From NCBI RefSeq assembly GCF_017377395.1, contig NZ_CP061800.1:1798001-1862000 (forward strand): a stretch of 64,000 bases of DNA, read 5' to 3'. Below are positions 18,504-26,839 of the stretch, piece by piece (within the stretch, counting starts at the first letter, position 1; each line of letters begins with the position of its first letter). Source of the DNA: Desulfonema magnum (GTDB lineage: Bacteria; Desulfobacterota; Desulfobacteria; Desulfobacterales; 4be13). A model generated the notes under the pieces. That model was given only the letters and a program-made list of their open reading frames with translations, searched no databases and was not told the DNA's origin. Position numbers and translations under genes: made by a program.

Positions 18504-18797
18504 CTACCATTCGACAGGTTTTCTTTTGTTGTGAAATATACGAAGGATGACGAGAGTGTCATCTTCCGTTGTGTAAAACACCGAATACGGAAATCTGTTC
18601 ACCTGTATTCTTCTTATGTTTCCGGCGATCTTCATGTACATGTCGGGATTGAGCCTTATTCTCTCGACAGTGCTGTCTATTTCGTCTGTGAATCTCAGAC
18701 CGAGCCCCTTTGCCCTTGACTCATACCATTCGACGGATTCCCGAAACTCGCCGGATGCCTCACCGGCAAACTTAACTTTTCTCAGCATATCTGTCAT
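18504..18797 (-). CDS. ParE/RelE-family toxin
   Basis: This 97-residue protein of the plasmid-stabilisation (ParE-like) toxin family has early helices with ESVEWYESRAKGLGLRF, then RLNPDMY, a beta strand RRIQVNRFPYSVFY and an ending VILRIFHNKRKPVEW, all typical. ParE toxins usually attack DNA gyrase and RelE relatives cut mRNA; the target cannot be told from sequence. It overlaps the upstream antitoxin gene by 26 bp. An AGGAGG sits just before the first ATG, only 3 bp away, so the ATG three codons later is an alternative start. Confidence 0.85.
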   Translation of the reverse strand: MTDMLRKVKFAGEASGEFRESVEWYESRAKGLGLRFTDEIDSTVERIRLNPDMYMKIAGNIRRIQVNRFPYSVFYTTEDDTLVILRIFHNKRKPVEW

Positions 18798-19020
18798 GAA
18801 CCTCCTGTCTCAGTTCCGCCCACTCTGTCGCCGACTCGGGATTTGCCCTGTAATTTGCCAGTCTGCTCAGAAGAAGTCTCTTGTCATCCTCCGAAACGAT
18901 CTCCAGCTCCTGCGACTCTTTTATCTCATCCCAGATATCTGTTATGATATTAAGCCGCTCAATTACATTCAGCCTTCTTATCCCGTATACTATTTCGTTT
19001 TTACTCATCACATCTTGCAT
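18772..19020 (-). CDS. Addiction-module antitoxin (TIGR02574-like)
   Basis: This protein of about 82 residues pairs with the ParE-type toxin. It has the family features IWDEIKESQ in the first helical part and ATEWAELRQEVHDRYAE at the end, the region that usually wraps the toxin. The ATG at 19020 is chosen because GAGGTCGG precedes it; a longer reading from 19053 lacks such a site. A small inverted repeat TTGTTTGTTTTTA/GAACAAACAA at about 19065-19090 could be an operator, as these modules repress themselves. Confidence 0.8.
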   Translation of the reverse strand: MQDVMSKNEIVYGIRRLNVIERLNIITDIWDEIKESQELEIVSEDDKRLLLSRLANYRANPESATEWAELRQEVHDRYAEKS

Positions 19021-19231
19021 GGTACCGACCTCATACCGGATAAATGCCAACATTCCGGGTGCGATATTTGTTTGTTTTTAGAACAAACAACGATTGAATC
19101 CAGCGGCGGCAAGGGATTTCGCTGAGACTCTCAACTGAGTTCAAGCCCCCGCCGTCCGCTTCATTGATATACCGTTTTTTTTTATTATTTCAAACTTCTT
19201 CATAGGTGTGGAATTCGACCTTTTCCAAACC

Positions 19232-19663
19232 TTACTCATTCCATAATTCAAAAAGCAATTTTGACTGCTTCGGCGAAAGTTTTCTGCAAGTCCCCAAACC
19301 ACTCCCAAAATTCGGCAAACCAGCCTGTTCTGCAATTTTGAGAAAGGCTTGCCAGCTTAATGCCTCATTGTGAGATGCCTCATCATAGTTATAAGTCTTG
19401 CATTTGGCATCCTCGTCCTCAATAACTTCTTTTATCGTATAGTGCCTATAAACCCATTGAGGTTCTTCGTCGTCAATATCCGGACGAGTAATCAATATAA
19501 CCAAATCTCTCTCCTTGGCATTTCTGTAAAACAAGTTATCTGTCTTACGCCAGAAAAACCAGTCATTACCCTCTTCACAGGGAATATCGTGTTCGTTGCC
19601 GGGATACTTCAGATTGTCAATAATACTTACAAGCCAACTCGTCATCATTTCAAATCTAAACAT
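19232..19663 (-). CDS. Hypothetical protein, 143 residues
   Basis: I do not recognise this gene. The protein is acidic and aromatic-rich, with no signal peptide; features are MMTSWLVSIIDNLKYP near the start, NDWFFWRKTDN, EPQWVYRHYT and a C-terminal helix LSPKQSKLLFELWNE. The frame is intact and codon use is plausible. It lies between the ParE module and the insertion sequence, inside the region bracketed by a direct repeat, so it is probably accessory cargo. Confidence 0.55.
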   Translation of the reverse strand: MFRFEMMTSWLVSIIDNLKYPGNEHDIPCEEGNDWFFWRKTDNLFYRNAKERDLVILITRPDIDDEEPQWVYRHYTIKEVIEDEDAKCKTYNYDEASHNEALSWQAFLKIAEQAGLPNFGSGLGTCRKLSPKQSKLLFELWNE

Positions 19664-19775
19664 AATGGTAATGTTCTAAAAGTGGAGCTAAACTTTTTAA
19701 GCCTCTGAATCAATTTGGCAAATATCGGAACAAGTCCAGTTTTAGAACACCACCCACCCGCTGGACAACGTTATC

Positions 19776-19826
19776 GAATTTCATGAACTTTCGTTCAATT
19801 CCAACGATCCGGATTTAACTTGACAC
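19776..19826. repeat. Right copy of the 50-bp direct repeat
   Basis: This is the partner of 18434-18483. It lies about 95 bp left of the insertion-sequence end. Confidence 0.6.
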
Positions 19827-19921
19827 AATCAGCGTCGGGTTGGGCGACTTTTTTATTATAGCGTGTTTTTACACAATTTCAAGAATAAGTAAAAAATATA
19901 TTGGTTTTTTCCTTTTATAAT

Positions 19922-21465
19922 CTATAGTACTCGGTTTTTGGTTTTTATAGGCACAGTTTTTGCTAAACAATTTTTTAGGAATGAGCATGAAATAATATGC
20001 CCATTTTGATTTTTATATGTTAAAAAATTGCGTAATCCTGTAAAGTGTATTTCAAAATCACTTTATCAAAAGGAGATTATTATGCAACCCTATTCCTTAG
20101 AAGTAGAAGAAATCATGCGGCGATACTATGAGAGTCTGAATGAAAAAGACCGCCGGCGATATGCCGGTATTGAAGCTTTGAAATTGGGACATGGCGGACA
20201 AAATTATATTGCCAAAGTCTTGGGTTGCAGCAGGCGGACTGTGCGCAAAGGAGCGATCGAAGTAAGCGGCCTGCCCGGACACATCGTAGCAAAACAAATT
20301 GGAAAATCTCCTGCTGAATCTTCTGAAATACGTAAAAAAGGTGGCGGACGCAAACAGTATCTGACTGAGCACCCTGAAATAGACGAGCAGTTTTTGAATG
20401 TGGTGCGTGAGCATACAGCAGGAGATCCGATGGATGAAAAGGTACGATGGACAAATCTGAGGGAGTGGGAAATCGCGGAGGCTCTGGAAAAAAAATACGG
20501 AGTAAAAGTGAGTCGTAACATTGTCCGTCAATTGCTCAAAAAGCATGACTATCGGTTGCGTAAAGCTCAGAAACGCAAACCTATGAAAAAAAACGTACCA
20601 GATCGCGACGCTCAGTTTGACAATATTTTGAAACTCAGATCAGAATACCGGAAGGCCGGTAATCCCGTTATCAGCATGGATACCAAGAAAAAAGAATATC
20701 TTGGAAATTTTTACAGGAAAGGCCGACTATATACGCTGGAGGAATTGCAAGTTTTCGATCATGATTTTACAAGTTTTGCCGAAGGTGTCATAATTCCGCA
20801 TTGTTTTTATGACCTGCGACTCAATATCGGGTATGTTCAGGTGGGAACAAGTCATGATACCAGTGAATTTGCCTGTGACAGTTTCCGTCATTGGTGGTAT
20901 GGTTACGGTTGCCGAATATATCCAAATGCCACGTCAGTTTTGATATTGTGCGATGGTGGCGGCAGCAACAGTTCCCGACATTACCTTTTCAAACAAGATT
21001 TACAAATTCTGGCGGATGAAATCGGGATTGAAATCCGAATCGCTCATTACCCGCCCTATTGTTCCAAATTTAATCCGATCGAACATCGCCTGTTTCCTCA
21101 TATTACTCGTGCGTGTCAGGGAGTAATCTTTTCAAGTTTGGAGGTGGTGACTGATCTGATAGCCAAAACACATACCAAAAAAGGTTTAAAAGTCTTTGTC
21201 CATGTTATTGATAAAGTCTATGAAACCGGTCGAAAAGTTGCTGAAACTTTTAAATCAGAAATGCGAATTGTATTCGACAAAATTTTACCCAAATGGAATT
21301 ATCGTGCAATTCCAATAAATTAAAATGGGAAAGTTATTTAATACCGATTCCTTAGCAAATAATGTTCGGATTTCGGATTGAAAAACTGTCAGATCATCAG
21401 CAAAATTACCCTTCAGACTGAAAAGGCAAATTTTATGCCAATAAAAACCAAATCCGAGTACTATA
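19922..21465 (+). mobile_element. Insertion sequence, ISAzo13-like, about 1.54 kb
   Basis: Inverted ends start CTATAGTACTCGG and continue with a GGTTTTTAT block (left 19922-19955, right 21432-21465). They enclose a single complete transposase gene. No convincing target duplication was seen. The AT-rich flanks differ from the surrounding sequence. Confidence 0.75.
20082..21323 (+). CDS. ISAzo13-family DDE transposase
   Basis: This 413-residue transposase contains an N-terminal helix-turn-helix (GGQNYIAKVLGCSRRTVRKG), a basic linker (IRKKGGGRK) and a DDE catalytic core with ISMDTKKKEYLGNF, LILCDGGGSNSSR and an acidic residue in KFNPIEHRLF. These are signatures of the Rhodopirellula-type/ISAzo13 group. 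The ATG at 20082 has AAGGAG 9 bp upstream; an in-frame ATG at 20028 lacks such a site. The frame is complete, so the element may be active. Confidence 0.9.
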   Translation: MQPYSLEVEEIMRRYYESLNEKDRRRYAGIEALKLGHGGQNYIAKVLGCSRRTVRKGAIEVSGLPGHIVAKQIGKSPAESSEIRKKGGGRKQYLTEHPEIDEQFLNVVREHTAGDPMDEKVRWTNLREWEIAEALEKKYGVKVSRNIVRQLLKKHDYRLRKAQKRKPMKKNVPDRDAQFDNILKLRSEYRKAGNPVISMDTKKKEYLGNFYRKGRLYTLEELQVFDHDFTSFAEGVIIPHCFYDLRLNIGYVQVGTSHDTSEFACDSFRHWWYGYGCRIYPNATSVLILCDGGGSNSSRHYLFKQDLQILADEIGIEIRIAHYPPYCSKFNPIEHRLFPHITRACQGVIFSSLEVVTDLIAKTHTKKGLKVFVHVIDKVYETGRKVAETFKSEMRIVFDKILPKWNYRAIPIN

Positions 21466-21748
21466 GGCAAAAAAGGTAACATAATGAATCTTATCGGATT
21501 TTAATTATAGCAACCTGATTTTATAGGTAAAATATCAGTATTATAAAATATAGTCTTGTAAGTAGACAGTGACTTTTTATTTTTTGATTTTGGAAAATTA
21601 TTTAAAAAAATTATACATCAAAATCTATATAGCTAAAATTGCGCCTCCCCAAAATCCGGTATAATCAGGATTTTTTTTATTTTTTTTGTCACACTTTTTA
21701 AATATATGAGTCTAAATAGAAAAACACACTTATTGAAGGATTTATTAA

Positions 21749-22183
21749 ATGGATTCAAATTTGGAACAATACGTCAGGCAGGCAAAAGATGGGAATCTGC
21801 ATGCACTCGAAGAGGTTGTCTGTGGTATTCAGGAGAAAATTTACGGTTTGGCATTGCGGATGCTCGGTCACCAAGAAGATGCAGAAGATGAGACGCAGGA
21901 GATTCTGATCAAGGTGATAACTCATTTAAGTGACTTTCGTGAAGAAAGTGCTTTCAGTTCATGGGTTTACAAAATCGCCTGCAATCATCTTCTGACTGTA
22001 CGGAAAAAAAGGTACGAACGTATGGGTTTAACATTCGATCTTCTGGAAGAATCGGTTTCTGCCGGGCTTGAAAATATGGAACCTCTGACTGTCTCAGGAC
22101 CGGAGCGGGATGTCCTGCTGGAAGAAACCAGGTCAGAACTACTCGCTCAGGCGCTCTGCCATGCGTCGAACAATGAAAACTGA
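21749..22183 (+). pseudogene. Truncated ECF-type sigma factor (region 2 kept, region 4 lost)
   Basis: The first about 130 residues are a sigma-70 family ECF factor: ALEEVVCGIQEKIYGLALRM, the region 2.2-like GHQEDAEDETQEILIKV and SAFSSWVYKIACNHL. The normal region 4 helix-turn-helix is absent. After SELLAQA the frame runs into the 3' end of an antisense reverse-transcriptase fragment (about 22147) and stops. So the gene was probably cut by insertion or rearrangement. A truncated product would lack -35 recognition. Confidence 0.8.
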
Positions 22184-22416
22184 ATTTGTTTCCTTTTCTC
22201 TGTGATGCGTGGTCTTTCAATGCCGAAGAATTTCAGCAGTTCGTTGAATCCCTTCCAATTGTAACTCTTCCGCTGACTTCTCCGGCTGAGCCATTTGAAC
22301 AATATTTTCATGGCGTGCCAGAAGAAGTCTGACAGACTTTCAAAATTCCCAATGACTCCGTAGTAATTGTAATATCCACGAAGTTTGGCATTGAGTTTTC
22401 TGAGCAGGTCAGTCAT
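22147..22416 (-). pseudogene. C-terminal fragment of a group II intron reverse transcriptase/maturase
   Basis: These 89 residues match only the maturase/C-terminal end of bacterial intron-encoded proteins: KLNAKLRGYYNYYGVIGN, a helix with ILFKWLSRRSQRKSYNW and a final IERPRITEKR. The catalytic YADD part is missing and no domain V follows. The fragment abuts the truncated sigma factor and its start overlaps the methyltransferase stop by 8 bp. Confidence 0.85.
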
Positions 22417-23020
22417 TTTGAGGTGTCCCTTTTAAATCTGCTAGAGGTCTGAATGGAAGATAGTCAGCACATTCACCTTCGCAAAAGATTACTTCCCCCT
22501 TTCTCTGATGTGTCCAGTGCGCTAACCGGTTATAATCTAATTTGGCACTGCTGTGGCGGTATCCCATGCCAGAAGGACCTTTATATGGAGGATCAATAAA
22601 CCAAGTTGCTTCAATATCAGGAGCATCTGAATAATCACCACAAATTATTTTCCAATGTTTAACCTTATAAAGATTGGAAGCAAATACCCTTTTACTGATC
22701 TCCCAATTTCTTGCTAAAACAGGTGTGACCTTGATTGTCTTAAAGTGAAACGCCATCTTAGTCGCCGCATGAACTATATGTAGAAATTCAGAAGTCTTAT
22801 CACCAATTTTCAGATCAGGCAATTTATTTATATCATCAGTGGTGGCCTCTTCAATAAGCCATTTCCAAATTTTATAAACTTTTTCATCTTTTTCAATTAA
22901 AATAATCTTCTTTTCCCAATTATTTTTATACAGCGAATAAGCAGCAGAACCTGCAAAAGGTTCTATAATTACATCAAAATGAGGAGCAGGGTAATGTTTG
23001 GCAAGCTGTTTTTTTTCCAT
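22409..23020 (-). CDS. D12-class DNA adenine methyltransferase (type II R-M)
   Basis: This 203-residue N6-adenine methyltransferase of the Dam/D12 class has PFAGSAAYSLY near residue 23 for S-adenosylmethionine binding and the catalytic FIDPPYKG near residue 143. The end (VIFCEGECADYLPF) fits small members, though the last residues KGTPQND may be clipped where the reverse-transcriptase fragment begins. It lies 48 bp downstream of the restriction endonuclease gene on the same strand, forming a type II pair. The recognition site cannot be told. Confidence 0.85.
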   Translation of the reverse strand: MEKKQLAKHYPAPHFDVIIEPFAGSAAYSLYKNNWEKKIILIEKDEKVYKIWKWLIEEATTDDINKLPDLKIGDKTSEFLHIVHAATKMAFHFKTIKVTPVLARNWEISKRVFASNLYKVKHWKIICGDYSDAPDIEATWFIDPPYKGPSGMGYRHSSAKLDYNRLAHWTHQRKGEVIFCEGECADYLPFRPLADLKGTPQND

Positions 23021-23068
23021 AGTAATAAAACATTGATTTTCCTAAAATATTCTGTATGGTTAAAGTTG

Positions 23069-23842
23069 TCATGCAGGAATAGATAGGATTTTCTGATAAC
23101 GGGAAATATAGGAGGATTGATTGAGGAGCAATATCCATCCTTTGCCCATTTTCTTTTTGCCTGACGATTTCATTCCTGTAACTTTGGTATTCCGCCCGGT
23201 AGTTCCGCTTATTGCGCCCCAATCATCAATTTTTAAATTATCCGCAAAAAATATACCTGAAATGGAAGGAAAATATTTGTCACCTATTTTACTTCCGGAG
23301 AAATCTGTCACTAACCCCATCAATGCTTTTACTTCTCTGTGATGTGCCTGCCATGTTATTCCGCTAAGATGACTGACTCTTTGCTGTCCGGTTTTTAATT
23401 CACTTCCTTTTGAAACATTTCCAACAGTGCATTTTATTTCCAAGCCTTCGGAATAATTTCTAAGCTCTTCTTCCGAAGCATTTTCACCAGACTTTGGAAT
23501 AATATCAGGATGTCCCTTTTCTATGGGGTTTACTATTGCGTCAACCTGTTTTGAAAGATTCATTGCAAAAATGGCACCAACCATACCGCTTAATGCTTTA
23601 AGGTCAATACTTTGAAAAAGTGTAAAAGGTAAACTTTCTAACTGATTAGAAGTAGCAACTGCCGCATATTCAATATCGGAACTTTTTACTTGAAAGCCGC
23701 ACTGAATAGTAGCGTTTTTCTGTGTACAGGACAAAAACTTGCGGCGCAAAAAGAAACCCGGCTTTTTCCCCGGACAGGGACAATTTCCCCTGCCGAAAAA
23801 AGCCGGGTTTCTTGTTTCCCATCTTTTTTGCCCTGTAAACAA
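23069..23842 (-). CDS. Type II restriction endonuclease with repeat-derived N-terminus
   Basis: This 257-residue protein next to a methyltransferase carries a plausible PD-(D/E)xK centre: HPDIIPKSG then EGLEIKCTVG, around residues 130-155. The ending KGWILLLNQSSYISRYQKI is compact and looks native. The first about 40 residues (RWETRNPAFFGRGN, CPGKKPGFFLRRK) are the translation of a CCCGGCTTTTT-type palindrome at 23730-23825. So either the palindrome inserted near the 5' end and was kept in frame, or translation starts further in. Function as an endonuclease is inferred from context and motif. Confidence 0.7.
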   Translation of the reverse strand: MFTGQKRWETRNPAFFGRGNCPCPGKKPGFFLRRKFLSCTQKNATIQCGFQVKSSDIEYAAVATSNQLESLPFTLFQSIDLKALSGMVGAIFAMNLSKQVDAIVNPIEKGHPDIIPKSGENASEEELRNYSEGLEIKCTVGNVSKGSELKTGQQRVSHLSGITWQAHHREVKALMGLVTDFSGSKIGDKYFPSISGIFFADNLKIDDWGAISGTTGRNTKVTGMKSSGKKKMGKGWILLLNQSSYISRYQKILSIPA

Positions 23843-23868
23843 AAAGGGGAAATATAAAATTTCCCCTT
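23841..23868 (-). terminator. Rho-independent terminator of folD
   Basis: On the minus strand AAGGGGAAAT and ATTTCCCCTT pair around TTTATA and are followed by TTTTTG. It lies 20 bp past the folD stop. Confidence 0.75.
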
Positions 23869-23887
23869 GTATTAAAACCTATTATTA

Positions 23888-24799
23888 TTAAATTCCCATT
23901 TTGAATTTAAGGGATTTCAGGGTGTTTTTCATCAGCATGGTGATGGTCATAGGGCCAACGCCGCCGGGAACAGGCGTGATGTAACCTGCAATCTCCTTAG
24001 CCGCGTCAAAATCCACATCGCCCTTGAGAATTGCAATCTTTTTGCCTGTTTTTTCACTGATCTTTTCTCCCACACGGTTGACACCGACATCAATGACACA
24101 TGCACCCGGTTTGATCCATTCCGGTTTTACCAGATCCGGCACACCTGCGGCAACGATCAGAATGTCCGCACGCTTGCAATGTGCGGCCAGGTCTTTTGTG
24201 CGGGTATGAACGATGGTCACGGTTGAGTTGGCACCGGGGCCTTTCTGGACCATCATATTTGCAATGGGTTTTCCAACAATATTGGAACGTCCCACAACAA
24301 CAACCTCGGCTCCGCTGGTCTCAACACCGGCACGCACGATCATTTCCTGGATGCCCGCGGGAGTACAAGGCGGAAATTTTACTTCATCTCCGCCGATCAT
24401 GAGACGGCCAACATTTACCGGATGGAACCCGTCCACATCCTTGTCAGGATCAATGGCATTCAGCACTTTCTTCTCATCAATATGCTTGGGAAGCGGCAAC
24501 TGAACAAGAATACCATTGATGGAATCATCATTGTTATACTTATCAATCAGGGCCAGAAGATCTTCTTCGGAAATGTCTGGTGACTGGCTGTCCTGAATTT
24601 CATTAAACCCGACCCGATGGGCGGTTTTAATCTTCAGCGTCACATAAGAGATGGAAGCAGGATTTTCACCAACCAGAATCGTCACAAGACCAGGAACAAC
24701 GCCGTGTTTTTCCTTAATTTCAGCGACTTCCTGTGTGATTTCCTCAAGAATTTCCTCTCGGATAACTGTTCCCTTGATAAGCTCTGCTGACATGTTCAA
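23888..24799 (-). CDS. folD: Bifunctional methylenetetrahydrofolate dehydrogenase/cyclohydrolase FolD
   Basis: This 303-residue protein interconverts 5,10-methylene- and 10-formyl-tetrahydrofolate using NAD(P), feeding purine and formyl-methionine synthesis. It contains SYVTLKIK with the catalytic Tyr and Lys, ILVQLPLPKH, DKDVDGFHPVN, the nucleotide-binding VVGRSNIVGKP and PVPGGVGPMT near the end. AAGGAG lies before the ATG. It is single, with its own terminator. Confidence 0.97.
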   Translation of the reverse strand: MNMSAELIKGTVIREEILEEITQEVAEIKEKHGVVPGLVTILVGENPASISYVTLKIKTAHRVGFNEIQDSQSPDISEEDLLALIDKYNNDDSINGILVQLPLPKHIDEKKVLNAIDPDKDVDGFHPVNVGRLMIGGDEVKFPPCTPAGIQEMIVRAGVETSGAEVVVVGRSNIVGKPIANMMVQKGPGANSTVTIVHTRTKDLAAHCKRADILIVAAGVPDLVKPEWIKPGACVIDVGVNRVGEKISEKTGKKIAILKGDVDFDAAKEIAGYITPVPGGVGPMTITMLMKNTLKSLKFKMGI

Positions 24800-24917
24800 T
24801 CTCCTTTCAAAAAAAAGTTGTTATAGATTTTAAGTTTCAAAAATAGGCTTTTTAAAATTAAATAAAGCCATGATGCCAATTCGTTAAAATGCTAAATTCA
24901 CATGATGTGCAACTTAT

Positions 24918-25335
24918 AATGCCACGAAGGCACAAAGGCACGAAGTCTCACGAAGGTTTTTTTGAGTTTCTTTGTGTCCCTTTGTGTCTTCGTGTCTTTG
25001 TGGCATTGTCAGTGCCACGGAGACACAGATAATGCCACGAAGGCACAAAGGCACGAAGTCCCACGAAGGTTTCTTTGTGTCCCTTCGTGTCTTTGTGGCA
25101 TTGTCAGTGCCGCTAAGACACAGATAATGCCACGAAGGCACAAAGGCACGAAGTCCCACGAAGGTTTCTTTGTGTCCCTTCGTGTCTTTGTGGCATTGTC
25201 AGTGCCGCTAAGACACAGATAATGCCACGAAGGCACAAAGGCACGAAGTCTCACGAAGGTTTTCTTTGAGTTTCTTTGTGTCCCTTCGTGTCTTCGTGTC
25301 TTTGTGGCATTGTCAGTGCCACGAAGACACAAAGA
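24918..25335. repeat. Four tandem copies of an ATGCCACGAAGGCACAAAGG palindrome
   Basis: Units start at 24918, 25031, 25125 and 25221 (94-113 bp apart). Each begins AATGCCACGAAGGCACAAAG and ends with the inverted CTTTGTGGCATT. Related units lie at 9211-9283, 11965-12250 and 62688-62880. Nothing coding is seen from 24800 to 25337. The array abuts the argC stop. Confidence 0.85.
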
Positions 25336-25337
25336 TA

Positions 25338-26375
25338 CTAAATCGGAAAAGGAACACCGGTAAGCCCTGCGGTTTCATTCAGTCCGAGCATGATATTCAT
25401 ATTCTGAACTGCCTGGCCCGCGGCCCCCTTTACCAAGTTGTCAATTGCCGAAATCAGGACCACACGGTTATTCCGTTCATCCACTTTGAACCCGATATCG
25501 CAATAATTTGTTCCCCGGACATGCAGGGTATCCGGCACGCTGTTGTCAGCGCATAAACGCACAAAAGGACGACCCGAATAAAAATCGGCAAGGCAATTCC
25601 GAATATCTTCGGCACTGGCTTTCCGGGCAAGGCTTGCATATGTGGTTGTCAGCATGCCCCGGATCATGGGGACAAGATGGGGAACAAAAGTGATGTTTAC
25701 CTGCGTCCCTGCTTCACGGCTCAACACTTCTTCCATTTCAGGACTGTGGCGGTGTTCGGCAACTTTATAAGCCTTGAATGATTCATGAACCTCACAAAAA
25801 TGGGCGGTCAGCGACAGAGACCGGCCGGCCCCGCTGACCCCTGATTTTGAATCTGCAATAATGGTACGGGTATCTAAAAACCCTTTTTTTAACAGAGGGA
25901 TAAGAGGTAACAGCATACTGGTGGGATAACATCCGGGATTGCCGATCACAGCAGCATCTTTTATTTGATCAAAATAGACCTCGCAAAGTCCGTAAACTGC
26001 TTTTTCATTTAAATCCTTTGCCGCATGGGGCTGATAAAAGGATTCATATTTTGACACATCACTGAACCTGAAATCAGCAGACAAATCCACAACCTTCTTT
26101 CCCCTTCGGACAAGCTCAGGCACAATTTCCATGGGAACTTTGTGAGGAAGAGCAGTGAACACGATATCAGTCATGTCACAAACTTGGTCCGGGGAATATG
26201 CCTTGCAGGCAAGATCAACAACACCCGCCATTGACGGATAAACTTTGGCAAACGGAACCTCTGCATACTGGCGGGACGTCAGGATTGTCAGTTCCACATC
26301 AGGATGACCGGAAAGAATCCGAACAAGTTCGGCACCTGCATATCCGGTCGCGCCAACCACACCCACTCTGGTCAT
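25338..26375 (-). CDS. argC: N-acetyl-gamma-glutamyl-phosphate reductase ArgC
   Basis: This 345-residue NADPH-dependent enzyme performs the third step of arginine synthesis. It has the nucleotide-binding start RVGVVGATGYAGAELVRIL, the catalytic Cys in NPGCYPTS and ADSKSGVSGAGR. The start at 26375 is chosen because AGAGGAG precedes it and the length is then typical. The open frame reaches 31 codons further upstream only because it reads through a 7-bp array. No other arg gene is adjacent. Confidence 0.95.
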   Translation of the reverse strand: MTRVGVVGATGYAGAELVRILSGHPDVELTILTSRQYAEVPFAKVYPSMAGVVDLACKAYSPDQVCDMTDIVFTALPHKVPMEIVPELVRRGKKVVDLSADFRFSDVSKYESFYQPHAAKDLNEKAVYGLCEVYFDQIKDAAVIGNPGCYPTSMLLPLIPLLKKGFLDTRTIIADSKSGVSGAGRSLSLTAHFCEVHESFKAYKVAEHRHSPEMEEVLSREAGTQVNITFVPHLVPMIRGMLTTTYASLARKASAEDIRNCLADFYSGRPFVRLCADNSVPDTLHVRGTNYCDIGFKVDERNNRVVLISAIDNLVKGAAGQAVQNMNIMLGLNETAGLTGVPFPI

Positions 26376-26395
26376 ATCATTACTCCTCTGTCGTT

Positions 26396-26493
26396 TGAAA
26401 CTTGAAACTCGAAACTTGAAACTTGAAACTCGAAACTCGAAACTTGAAACTTGAAACTCGAAACTCAAAACTCGAAACTCGAAACTCGAAAAT
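26396..26493. repeat. 7-bp GAAACTY array upstream of argC
   Basis: About fourteen copies of GAAACTT/GAAACTC lie directly upstream of the argC ribosome-binding site. The minus strand is open in all frames across the array. Confidence 0.9.
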
Positions 26494-26722
26494 TCGGCGG
26501 ATTTTCATGTATCTGTTTTATAATATGCTCTGAATTTCAACTTTCTTTTTTGTTCCTTGCTTAATGCACGAGTTGTTTCAAGATTAATGTCTCGTCTTCC
26601 TTATATTTTTCTTTGTTTCAGGCGGTTCTTTTTTCATCTGAACATATCACCCGAATTTACCTCTTATAACCGAAAGCTGCCACTTGATGACCAAATTTTT
26701 TGTCCTGAACCGACTGAACAGC

Positions 26723-26809
26723 CTGTCATTCCTGCGAAAGCAGGAATCCGATTTTTGCCAGCCTTACGAATCCGGAAGCAATGGATTCCTGCTTTCGCAG
26801 GAATGACAG
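26723..26809. repeat. Inverted repeat CTGTCATTCCTGCGAAAGCA
   Basis: Perfect arms of about 27 bp are separated by about 33 bp. It resembles the ATTCC-GCGAAAGC-GGAAT dispersed repeats known from Neisseria and other proteobacteria. It is the only copy here and may act as a terminator for the LysM gene region. Confidence 0.8.
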
Positions 26810-26839
26810 AGAAAAACTTGATCACCGAGTGACAACTGC

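Noticed and set aside
24918..25335. Regular repeats that look like a CRISPR array
   Set aside because: Units are palindromic throughout with no unique spacers, and no cas gene is near.
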